6,846 bases of DNA from Deltaproteobacteria bacterium (GTDB lineage: Bacteria; JAUYMQ01). Made by a program: the position numbers and the translations under genes. The stretch's first letter is position 1. Every line of letters starts with the position of its first letter. The stretch lies in NCBI GenBank assembly GCA_030698575.1, contig JAUYMQ010000198.1, forward strand, positions 1-6,846, in the 5' to 3' direction. Below, one piece after another: positions 1-5,488 of the stretch. Below the pieces are notes generated by a model. That model was not told the DNA's origin. It did not search any database and saw only the letters and a list, made by a program, of their open reading frames with translations.

Positions 1-395
1 TCGCGCTCATCGTCTACGCGCTGCTGCCGATCGTGCGGAACACCCACGCGGGGCTGCTCGCCATGCCGCCCGCCCTCAGGGAGTCGGCCGAGGCGCTCGG
101 CCTGCCGCCCTTGGCGCGGCTGCGGCTGGTGGAGCTGCCCATGGCCTCGCCCGCCATCCTGGCCGGCATCAAGACTTCCGCCGTCATCAACAAAGGCACC
201 GCGACCCTCGGCGCGCTCATCGGCGCCGGCGGATACGGCCAGCCCATCCTGACGGGTATCCGGCTCGACGACGTGGGGCTCATCCTGCAGGGCGCCGTGC
301 CGGCGGCGGCGCTGGCGCTGCTCGTCCAGGGGCTCTTCGAGGTGGCGGAGCGGACGCTCGTGCCGAAGGGGCTCCGGATCGATCCGATGGCGTAG
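1..395 (+). CDS. ABC transporter permease, osmoprotectant (glycine betaine/choline) type, 3' end only
   Basis: The reading frame is open from base 3 and ends at TAG 393-395, immediately followed by TGA, a tandem stop. About 130 C-terminal residues are visible; the start lies outside the window. The segment has the EAA loop that docks on the ATPase subunit, seen as SAEALGLPP then [15 protein letters not shown]. It is followed by a membrane stretch with [18 protein letters not shown] and a last hydrophobic helix ([14 protein letters not shown]). The GTATL and GAGG pattern is characteristic of OpuBB/OpuCB/ProW-like permeases that import glycine betaine, choline or related solutes. No substrate-binding domain is fused at the C-terminus. 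ATPase and binding-protein partners, if linked, would lie to the left. The family call is firm; the substrate is inferred. Confidence 0.85.
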   Translation, partial: ALIVYALLPIVRNTHAGLLAMPPALRESAEALGLPPLARLRLVELPMASPAILAGIKTSAVINKGTATLGALIGAGGYGQPILTGIRLDDVGLILQGAVPAAALALLVQGLFEVAERTLVPKGLRIDPMA

Positions 396-428
396 TGAAA
401 AGGTCCTGCGAAAGTAACAGAGCGCGTT

Positions 429-1949
429 TCAGCGCGTCCAGGCGAGCCAGCGCGCGAACAGCCCTTTCACGAAGGGCGTGAGGCGAGTGCGGTTGTAGGC
501 GTCGCCGAGCTGGCGGATGGCCTCGGCCTGGGTCGGATAGGGATGAATCACGGCCGCGATCTTCCCGAGCCCGATCTTCCCCACCATGGCGAGCGTCAGT
601 TCGCTGATCATCTCCCCCGCGTGACGCGCGACAATGGTGGCGCCCACGATCTCGTCACTCCCCTTCCTGACGTGGATCTTCACGAAGCCTTCTTCTTCGC
701 CCTCCGCGATGGCGCGGTCGACCTCCTTGAAGGGCCGGATGAAGGTATCCAGGGCGATTCCCTTCTCCCTGGCGTCACGCTCGTACAGGCCCACGTGCGC
801 GATCTCCGGATCGGTGTAGGTGCACCAGGGAATGGTCAGGCTCGACAAACTCTTGGAGCCCGGGAAAAGCGCGTTCTGGATAACGATGCGCGCCGCGAAG
901 TCCGCCGTATGGGTGAACTTGTACCGGAGGCAGATGTCGCCCGCGGCGAAGATGCGCGGGTTCGTGGTCTGAAGCTTGTCGTTCACTTCGACGCCGTTCC
1001 GGTCGAATTTCACGCCGACGGCCTCCAGGCCGAGGCCCTCGACGTTCGGCGCCCGCCCGACCCCCACGAGAATCTCGTCGACCTCCAGCGTCTCGGCCTG
1101 CCCCATTCTGTCGAGCGTGAGCCGCTTGGCTCCCCCCGCGCTTTCAACCTTCTTCAACGCCGTCTCGAGCAGCACCCGCACGCCGTCGCGCTCGAAGGAT
1201 TCGAGGAGTATCCGGGCCGCATCGGGGTCCTCGCGCGCGAGAAACTGCGCACCCATCTCGATGAGCGTCACCTCGGACCCCAGCCGCCGGAATGCCTGGG
1301 CAAGCTCGCAGCCGATCGGGCCGCCGCCGATAACCGCCAGGCGCGCGGGCCGCTCGGTGAGCGAGAAAACCGTCTCGTTGGTTAGGTAGCCCGTTTCCTC
1401 GAGCCCCTCGACGGGCGGCCGCGTGGCGCGCGCGCCGGTGGCGATGACGGCCTTCCTGAAGCGCAGCACCTGGCCGTCCACTTCGACAGTGTCCGGACCG
1501 GTGAAGCGTCCGTCGCCGAGAAAGACGTCGATGCCCAGCTCCTCCTGAAACCGCTTCGCGGAATCGTGGTGGCTTATGCGGGCGCGGATCTTTCGCATGC
1601 GCTCCATCACCCGCGCGAAGTCCGCCTGACTTCCGGGCGGAACGCGCACGCCGAGCGCCTCGGCCTCACGGATGTCGCCCAGCACGCGGGAGGAGCGGAT
1701 GATGCACTTGGAGGGAACGCAGCCGACGTTCAGGCAATCGCCTCCCATCAGGCGCCGTTCCACCAGCGCAACCTTCGCTCCCAGGCCCGCCGCTCCGGCT
1801 GCTGTGACGAGGCCCGCGGTGCCCGCACCGAGCACCACCAGGTTGTAGCGCGAGGCAGGCTCAGGGTTCTTCCAGTTTTCGGGATGGACGTTGCCGACCA
1901 GCTCGGCGTTGTGGTCGTCCGCCGGCAGCACCGGCTCGGAGAGGGCCAT
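429..1949 (-). CDS. FAD-dependent pyridine nucleotide-disulfide oxidoreductase, MerA-like, partner of a VTT protein
   Basis: A complete 506-residue class I flavoprotein. Seen: FAD-binding GAGTAG at 41-46; redox-active pair C72 and C77 in GGDCLNVGCVPSK; ATGAR at 170-174; a second Rossmann motif GGGPIG at 208-213 ending in E231, which hints at NADH rather than NADPH; AAGD at 335-338; and the dimerisation domain with HPYPTQAE at 469-476. The catalytic His of lipoamide/glutathione reductases is Tyr471 here, as at the PYLT position of MerA. There is no cysteine after C376, so the vicinal Cys pair that binds Hg(II) in MerA is absent, as is the N-terminal HMA domain. The call as mercuric reductase is therefore doubtful. 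The N-terminal extension (1-35) and the aromatic/basic tail FVKGLFARWLAWTR resemble proteins paired or fused with TVP38/TMEM64 domains. The start has GGAGG at 1958-1962, 8 nt upstream. It is the second gene of an operon, 60 nt after the VTT gene. The in vivo substrate is unknown. Confidence 0.9.
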   Translation of the reverse strand: MALSEPVLPADDHNAELVGNVHPENWKNPEPASRYNLVVLGAGTAGLVTAAGAAGLGAKVALVERRLMGGDCLNVGCVPSKCIIRSSRVLGDIREAEALGVRVPPGSQADFARVMERMRKIRARISHHDSAKRFQEELGIDVFLGDGRFTGPDTVEVDGQVLRFRKAVIATGARATRPPVEGLEETGYLTNETVFSLTERPARLAVIGGGPIGCELAQAFRRLGSEVTLIEMGAQFLAREDPDAARILLESFERDGVRVLLETALKKVESAGGAKRLTLDRMGQAETLEVDEILVGVGRAPNVEGLGLEAVGVKFDRNGVEVNDKLQTTNPRIFAAGDICLRYKFTHTADFAARIVIQNALFPGSKSLSSLTIPWCTYTDPEIAHVGLYERDAREKGIALDTFIRPFKEVDRAIAEGEEEGFVKIHVRKGSDEIVGATIVARHAGEMISELTLAMVGKIGLGKIAAVIHPYPTQAEAIRQLGDAYNRTRLTPFVKGLFARWLAWTR

Positions 1950-1976
1950 GGGTCTAACCTCCGGATGATCCAGTTC

Positions 1977-1994
1977 GCCCGGACGGCTCCGGGC
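1977..1994 (-). promoter_or_regulatory. Intergenic hairpin between VTT gene and flavoprotein gene
   Basis: GCCCGGA (1977-1983) and TCCGGGC (1988-1994) are perfect inverted repeats, giving a 7-bp GC-rich stem with a 4-nt loop. The hairpin begins 15 nt after the VTT stop codon and ends 14 nt before the GGAGG of the flavoprotein gene. No U-run follows on the minus-strand transcript, so it is not a standard intrinsic terminator. It could protect the 3' end of the upstream message, attenuate partially, or set the ratio of the two proteins. Function is inferred. Confidence 0.45.
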
Positions 1995-2009
1995 TTAGAA
2001 TGACGGGCG

Positions 2010-2759
2010 CTACTTCCCGGTCGCTTCGTCGAGCGCCTTCCGGGCCAGCCGTGTCACGAAGATGGTGACGGCGAGAGTCGCCACGAGGCCGATGCCGAGG
2101 ACGGCGTAGTATTCCGCGCCGCGCTCCGTGGCGGCGCCTCCGGCGAGGGCCGCCACGTCACCCGCGAGCTTTCCATAGTAAACATAAAGGAGCGTGCCCG
2201 GAATCATGCCGAAGGATGCGAGCGCGTAGTCCGCCAGGCGAACCTTTGTGAGGCCGAGCGCGTAGTTGAGAAGATTGAAGGGGAAGACCGGAGACAGGCG
2301 CAGCAGGAAGACGATCCGCCGTCCCTGGGCGCCTACGGCGTCGTCAATCGCGGCGAAGCGCCGATCGCCGGCCAGCTTTCGCTCGATCGCACTCCGGGCA
2401 AGGTATCGGGAGACGAGAAAGGCGCCTGTCGCTCCGAGGGTGGCCGCGATGAACACGTAGACCGTTCCCTCGAGAATTCCGAAGATGGCGCCTGCGGCGA
2501 GCGTCAGCACCGAACCTGGCGCGAAGCCGACCACGGCGGCGGCGTAGCCGGCGATGAACACCACCGGACCCCAGAAACCGAGACCGTCCACCCAGGCGGC
2601 AAAGCGGGGCACGTATGCGCCGGCCTCGCGGCCGAAGTAGATGAGCCCCGCCAAAGCTGCAAGACCGATGACGATCTTCCCCGCGGGGAGCCCCTTGCGC
2701 GCGCCGCCGGTCTCCGGCGCGGCCGCCGTCGTATCCGCAGATGACGTATTCGTGCCCAT
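2010..2759 (-). CDS. TVP38/TMEM64 family (VTT/DedA-like, PF09335 type) inner-membrane protein
   Basis: A 249-residue polytopic membrane protein. After a polar N-terminus (1-27) there is a first membrane helix at about 28-45. The VTT core follows: GFWGPVVFIAGYAAA at 61-75, FAPGSVLTLAAGAIFG at 79-94, the ATLGATGAF segment at 106-114, then the re-entrant-type LLRLSPVFPFNLLNYALGL at 152-170 and FGMIPGTLLYVYYG at 183-196. A last helix lies at about 218-238. These PGS/AAG, RLSP-P-N-Y-GL and PGT signatures are those of the TVP38/TMEM64 branch, relatives of DedA lipid-transport proteins and eukaryotic VMP1/TMEM41B scramblases. I chose ATG 2759 over the longer open frame to 2951 because AAAGGAGG sits 7 nt upstream and the added residues are polar and unlike the family. 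It is first in an operon with the MerA-like flavoprotein. Lipid or redox-linked transport is inferred. Confidence 0.9.
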   Translation of the reverse strand: MGTNTSSADTTAAAPETGGARKGLPAGKIVIGLAALAGLIYFGREAGAYVPRFAAWVDGLGFWGPVVFIAGYAAAVVGFAPGSVLTLAAGAIFGILEGTVYVFIAATLGATGAFLVSRYLARSAIERKLAGDRRFAAIDDAVGAQGRRIVFLLRLSPVFPFNLLNYALGLTKVRLADYALASFGMIPGTLLYVYYGKLAGDVAALAGGAATERGAEYYAVLGIGLVATLAVTIFVTRLARKALDEATGK

Positions 2760-2766
2760 GCCATGG

Positions 2767-2774
2767 CCTCCTTT
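2767..2774 (-). promoter_or_regulatory. Strong Shine-Dalgarno fixing the VTT gene start
   Basis: On the minus strand these bases read AAAGGAGG, a near-perfect anti-16S match, with 7 nt to ATG 2759. An ATG 5 nt nearer (within CCATGG) is out of frame and too close to the SD. This supports the short N-terminus over the 64-residue extension that the open frame would allow. Confidence 0.8.
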
Positions 2775-2776
2775 GT

Positions 2777-2810
2777 GGGGTTCCGATGCCTGAACCCCCC
2801 GCGAGGTTCC
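2777..2810 (-). promoter_or_regulatory. Overlapping inverted repeats in the VTT-gene leader (possible alternative hairpins)
   Basis: GGGGTTC (2777-2783) is a perfect inverted repeat of GAACCCC (2792-2798), with an 8-nt loop. The first part of the same arm, GAACC (2792-2796), can instead pair with GGTTC (2805-2809). The two stems are mutually exclusive. In the minus-strand leader the 3' stem ends 2 nt before the AAAGGAGG. It may be an RNA switch-like leader or a protein operator; short stems like these also arise by chance in GC-rich DNA. Confidence 0.35.
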
Positions 2811-2850
2811 AGACTTTCTCGGCGGCCGTTTCGCCACCCTCACCGCGCAA

Positions 2851-2866
2851 GCCAATACAGGCCAAT
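2851..2866. repeat. Tandem GCCAAT hexamers 10 bp apart
   Basis: GCCAAT occurs at 2851-2856 and again at 2861-2866, about one helical turn apart, in the divergent region between the VTT operon and the GNAT gene. It lies just upstream of the candidate GNAT -35 element. It could be a regulator-binding site; two hexamer copies alone are weak evidence. Confidence 0.25.
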
Positions 2867-2872
2867 TCCGGC

Positions 2873-2901
2873 TTGATGGCCGGCCCTTGATCGGCTTCAA
2901 T
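2873..2901 (+). promoter_or_regulatory. Candidate sigma70-type promoter of the GNAT gene
   Basis: TTGATG (2873-2878) and TTCAAT (2896-2901) are separated by exactly 17 bp, each matching 4 of 6 consensus positions. Transcription would begin at about 2907-2909, on the ATG at 2908. The gene has no properly spaced Shine-Dalgarno, so a leaderless message fits. Prediction from sequence only. Confidence 0.4.
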
Positions 2902-2907
2902 GAGGGC

Positions 2908-3402
2908 ATGAAGATCCGCGATGCGTCCCCCGCCGACCATCCTTTCGTCATGGAGATCTATCACGACGAGGTGCTGAACGGCGTGGGGACTTTCGACCTG
3001 GAACCGCTCTCCGATGAGAAGCAGCGCGCATGGCTTGCGCCTCACACGGCGTCTCGCTACCCGCTAACGGTGGCCGAAGAGGGGGGGCGGATCGCGGGGT
3101 GGGGGAGCCTGAAGCCCTGGTCGGATCGGCGCGCCTACGCCCGCTCCGCCGAAATCTCCGTCTACGTGCACCGGGATTGCCGGGGCCGCGGAGTCGCCCG
3201 CAGTCTCCTGATGGATCTTCTGGAGCGCGCACGCGAGGGGGGCATCGTCGTGCTCATCGCCCGCATCGCCGCCGAGAACAAGGCGAGCCGGGCGCTGTTC
3301 GGCAGGGCGGGATTTCAATCGATCGGAATGATGCGGCGGGTGGGCGAGAAGTTCGGACGCGTCCTCGACGTGGAGCTGCTCGATCTGCATCTCGACAGCT
3401 AG
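2908..3402 (+). CDS. GNAT N-acetyltransferase, phosphinothricin/methionine-sulfoximine acetyltransferase-like
   Basis: A 164-residue single-domain enzyme expected to transfer an acetyl group from acetyl-CoA to a small amine, in the cytoplasm. The substrate side shows IYHDEVLNGVGTFD (17-30), the usual PAT-type N-terminal motif. E82 lies in AEISVYVH, and the acetyl-CoA pyrophosphate loop is RGRGVA (92-97). AAENKAS (121-127) and VGEKFGRVLD (145-154) complete the family pattern. Length is typical (about 160-180). Homologues acetylate phosphinothricin, methionine sulfoximine or methionine sulfone; the substrate here is not proven. ATG 2908 gives the conserved MxIR start. A TTG at 2887 would add seven residues. 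No good SD precedes it: GAGGG lies only 1 nt from ATG. Its TAG overlaps the stop of the convergent SGNH gene. It is divergent from the VTT operon across 148 bp. Confidence 0.88.
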   Translation: MKIRDASPADHPFVMEIYHDEVLNGVGTFDLEPLSDEKQRAWLAPHTASRYPLTVAEEGGRIAGWGSLKPWSDRRAYARSAEISVYVHRDCRGRGVARSLLMDLLERAREGGIVVLIARIAAENKASRALFGRAGFQSIGMMRRVGEKFGRVLDVELLDLHLDS

Positions 3403-3437
3403 TGTTCGCCCGCCAGCCACCCTCGCGCATGCAGATC
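3382..3437. repeat. 9-bp inverted repeat spanning overlapped convergent stop codons
   Basis: GATCTGCAT (3382-3390) and ATGCAGATC (3429-3437) are perfect inverted repeats with a 38-nt spacer. The spacer contains the shared CTAG (3399-3402) in which both convergent genes terminate. Each arm encodes Asp-Leu-His near the C-terminus of its own gene, using the same codons. Any transcript reading past its stop could fold both arms together. No U-tract follows on either strand, so a canonical terminator is not seen; the repeat may be coincidental. Confidence 0.4.
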
Positions 3438-4565
3438 CGCCAGGATGAGTTCGGCAGCAAGCCGGTGCCCCGCTGCCGTCCAGTGGTGATCGCTGGGAAA
3501 GTAGAGGTCCCCGCCCCTGGCTGCGGCCTCCCTGAATGCCGGAAGCAGATCGAGCACGGCAATCCCCTCTCGCTCGCAGTAAGCCGCCACGCGCCGGTTC
3601 GGCGCTTCGACGTCGAAGCGCGCAGTTCCAAGATCGAGCTTGTTCGAGTCGTTCTTCCACCGATCCGGCATGACCTGCAGCTCGGGCGGCAGGAGCACGA
3701 CGACAAGCCGTTTCCCGCGCGCGCCGACGTCATCCCGCAGGCGCAGGAGCAGCTGCTCGGCCAGCGCCCACTCGCGCACCATCTCCTCGGGGGGCGGCAC
3801 CTGGAAGGCCAGGAGATTGCGGTACTGGATCTTCGATTCCCGCGGCTTGTGCTTGAAGGGCCGCGTGAGCTTGTACCAGGTGCGCCGCATCCGGTAGCTC
3901 GACAGGTATTTCACCTTGAGCCACACGTAGGCCTGGCTGTTGGTCTCGAGCCAGACGGACAGCGCGCCCTCCTCCTTCTTCGGCTTCGTGCCGCTGCGCT
4001 TCGCCTCGATCCACTCCTCGGTCGACACGTTCTCCGAGAAATCGTTCTGCACGAAGGCGTCCATCAGCACGATGTCCGGATCGACCGCCCACCCCTTCTT
4101 CTCGAGCGCCAGAACCGATTGATAAAGGTTGTAGCCCGGCACTCCCGCATTGATCACCTCGAGCGGCGGCCCTCCTCCGCGCGCCGCGCGCGCTCCGGCC
4201 TCGATCACCTCCATCTGGTGCTCGAAGGTCTGATCCTGCTCGACCCCCCAGCCGAAGGTGAAGGAATCGCCCAGCGCGAGGATACGGATCGCCTCCCCTT
4301 TTGCCCCGCGGTCCGGATCCCGGAAGCCCAGCGCGTTCGAGCGCACGGTGATGCTGAAGCCCTTCCGGGCGAGGACCGTCTCGGCGCCGGGCCGGATGGC
4401 GAACTGGAGATCTGGGTCGCCGGGGAAGAAGGATTCCTTCCCCCTCATGAGCAGGGCCTGGGGCTGGATGAAGCGTATTGCGGGCTCGAGAGCCAGAGCG
4501 AGGAGAGCCAGTCCGAGGACGAGCTGGATCAGCAGGAAGCCGAGTATCCGGAACAGCCGCCTCAT
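3399..4565 (-). CDS. Membrane-anchored SGNH/GDSL-family hydrolase or acyltransferase
   Basis: A 388-residue protein with an N-terminal signal anchor (about 8-28, after MRRLFR), so the catalytic domain likely faces the periplasm. SGNH blocks in order: ALGDSFTFGWG with nucleophile S101 (block I), NAGVPGYN at 139-146 (block II, oxyanion Gly), VQNDF at 172-176 with N174 (block III), and SDHHWTAAGH at 358-367 with D359 and H361 (block V). The Asp-x-His-Trp spacing resembles AlgX/AlgJ/DHHW-type polysaccharide O-acetylation proteins rather than the usual DxxH of lipases. A basic insert (about 215-247) follows block III. The likely substrate is an acyl or acetyl ester on a cell-envelope or exported glycan; no MBOAT acyl donor protein is in the window. 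The ATG has GGGAG at 4572-4576, 6 nt upstream. The gene lies 14 nt downstream of the uracil-DNA glycosylase stop, so the two are probably co-transcribed. The family call is strong; the role is inferred. Confidence 0.87.
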   Translation of the reverse strand: MRRLFRILGFLLIQLVLGLALLALALEPAIRFIQPQALLMRGKESFFPGDPDLQFAIRPGAETVLARKGFSITVRSNALGFRDPDRGAKGEAIRILALGDSFTFGWGVEQDQTFEHQMEVIEAGARAARGGGPPLEVINAGVPGYNLYQSVLALEKKGWAVDPDIVLMDAFVQNDFSENVSTEEWIEAKRSGTKPKKEEGALSVWLETNSQAYVWLKVKYLSSYRMRRTWYKLTRPFKHKPRESKIQYRNLLAFQVPPPEEMVREWALAEQLLLRLRDDVGARGKRLVVVLLPPELQVMPDRWKNDSNKLDLGTARFDVEAPNRRVAAYCEREGIAVLDLLPAFREAAARGGDLYFPSDHHWTAAGHRLAAELILADLHARGWLAGEH

Positions 4566-4579
4566 TGATTACTCCCGCC

Positions 4580-5359
4580 TCAGTGCGGCTTGCCGATCTT
4601 CTCCAGAACCTTCCTCATGTCTTCCCAGACGTCGCCCCGGTTCTTCGGAGTGTACTGGCGCAGAACGAAGGCCGGATGATACGTGGGCATGAGGGGGATT
4701 CCGTAGAACTCCTGCCACTGCCCCCGCAGCCGGGTAATCTGCACGCTCCGGCCGAGCAGCAGTGATGTCGCAGGCCGTCCGAGTGTCACGATGACCTTCG
4801 GGCCGATCGCGCGGATCTGTTTCATAAGGAACGGCTGGCAGGCGGCGATCTCGTCCTTCTCGGGGTCGCGGTTTCCGGGAGGGCGGCACTTGACGATGTT
4901 GGCGATGTACACGTCCTCGCGGCGGAGCTTCATCCCCTTCTGGATGATGTCCGTCAGAAGCTTTCCCGCCCGCCCGACGAACGGGCGGGCCTGCTTGTCC
5001 TCTTCTTCGCCCGGCCCCTCGCCGATGAACAGGATCTCGGCTTTCGGGTTTCCCTCGCCGAAGACGATGTGCGTGCGCCCGGCGTGCAGCTTGCAGCGCG
5101 TGCAATCGCCGAGCTCCCGGCTGACCTCCTCGAGCGTGAGGGGAAGGCCCTCGTCCGCGGGCGGGGTGGACAGACCGCCAGAATCCGCTGCGATGGACGG
5201 GAGGGGCGCGGGCGCAGCGCGCCCGGCAGGCGCAGCCGGTCCGGATGGAGAGGGCCGCGCGACGGCGCGGACGCCGCTGGCCGCCAGAAAGCCGATGTAG
5301 TCCGCCACGCTCCGGCGAAGCGCGCGCAGCGCCTCTGCTCTAACTTGCTCGTTGTCCAA
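4580..5359 (-). CDS. Uracil-DNA glycosylase, family 4 (iron-sulfur)
   Basis: This enzyme excises uracil from DNA to begin base-excision repair. Numbered from TTG 5359 (259 residues): an N-terminal helix (about 1-30), a Pro/Ala/Gly-rich linker (about 34-71), then the catalytic domain. Motif A is GEGPGEEED at 113-121, family 4 style with Glu after PG. The C-terminal motif is HPAFVL at 228-233. Four cysteines fit the family [4Fe-4S] ligands: C86-x2-C89, C158 ([10 protein letters not shown]) and C174. The UDGX KRRIH insertion is absent. The frame is open to an ATG at 5476, but those 39 residues are arginine-rich and unlike the family. A candidate promoter (TTGACA, 5410-5415) lies inside that extension and would give a short leader before TTG 5359. 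The start is therefore inferred; GTG codons further in are possible. The SGNH gene follows after 14 nt. Family 4 enzymes of bacteria lacking a family 1 Ung are often the main uracil glycosylase. Confidence 0.9.
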   Translation of the reverse strand: MDNEQVRAEALRALRRSVADYIGFLAASGVRAVARPSPSGPAAPAGRAAPAPLPSIAADSGGLSTPPADEGLPLTLEEVSRELGDCTRCKLHAGRTHIVFGEGNPKAEILFIGEGPGEEEDKQARPFVGRAGKLLTDIIQKGMKLRREDVYIANIVKCRPPGNRDPEKDEIAACQPFLMKQIRAIGPKVIVTLGRPATSLLLGRSVQITRLRGQWQEFYGIPLMPTYHPAFVLRQYTPKNRGDVWEDMRKVLEKIGKPH

Positions 5360-5386
5360 GGCCCATCCCCCGCTTCGTTGCGGCCG

Positions 5387-5415
5387 ATCCTGCCGCCGGA
5401 CCCGGCAAGTGTCAA
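5387..5415 (-). promoter_or_regulatory. Candidate promoter of the uracil-DNA glycosylase/SGNH operon
   Basis: On the minus strand a perfect -35 TTGACA (5415-5410) is followed after 17 bp by CAGGAT (5392-5387), which matches only 3 of 6 -10 positions. Transcription would begin near 5380, about 20 nt before TTG 5359. It supports that start and argues against ATG 5476, which lies upstream of it. Confidence 0.45.
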
Positions 5416-5431
5416 GGCGAAGCCGCGCGGG

Positions 5432-5460
5432 TTGAGCCACGAACGGCCGGCGCGTAAGAT
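5432..5460 (+). promoter_or_regulatory. Candidate promoter of the TPR gene
   Basis: TTGAGC (5432-5437) and TAAGAT (5455-5460) are separated by 17 bp, each 4 of 6 to the sigma70 consensus. Transcription from about 5467 would leave a leader of some 20 nt before ATG 5489. It would exclude the alternative ATG at 5459, which overlaps the -10 element. Confidence 0.4.
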
Positions 5461-5488
5461 GGCCTCCACTCTTCACTCCCGGTGGCGC

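Noticed and set aside
375-386. Perfect 12-bp palindrome CGGATCGATCCG
   Set aside because: It lies within the permease coding sequence. Palindromes of this length are expected a few times in a GC-rich window this size, and with no loop it cannot form a hairpin terminator.
543-1385. A 280-codon plus-strand open frame
   Set aside because: It is fully antisense to the flavoprotein gene, whose protein has all family motifs. The antisense product is His/Arg/Asp-rich with no recognisable domain.
429-1949. Mercury-resistance (mer) operon
   Set aside because: No merR, merT or merP is present, and the flavoprotein lacks the C-terminal Cys pair and the HMA domain. The neighbour is a VTT protein.
2760-2951. 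64-residue N-terminal extension of the VTT protein
   Set aside because: It crosses the divergent promoter region. A near-perfect SD precedes ATG 2759, and the extra residues do not resemble the family.
3030-4568. A 512-codon open frame on the plus strand
   Set aside because: It lies antisense to the SGNH gene and overlaps the GNAT gene in another frame. Its Arg/Pro/Gly-rich composition is typical of GC-rich shadow frames, and no domain is visible.
5360-5476. 39-residue N-terminal extension of the uracil-DNA glycosylase from ATG 5476
   Set aside because: It would cover the candidate promoters of both divergent genes and is Arg-rich without family resemblance.
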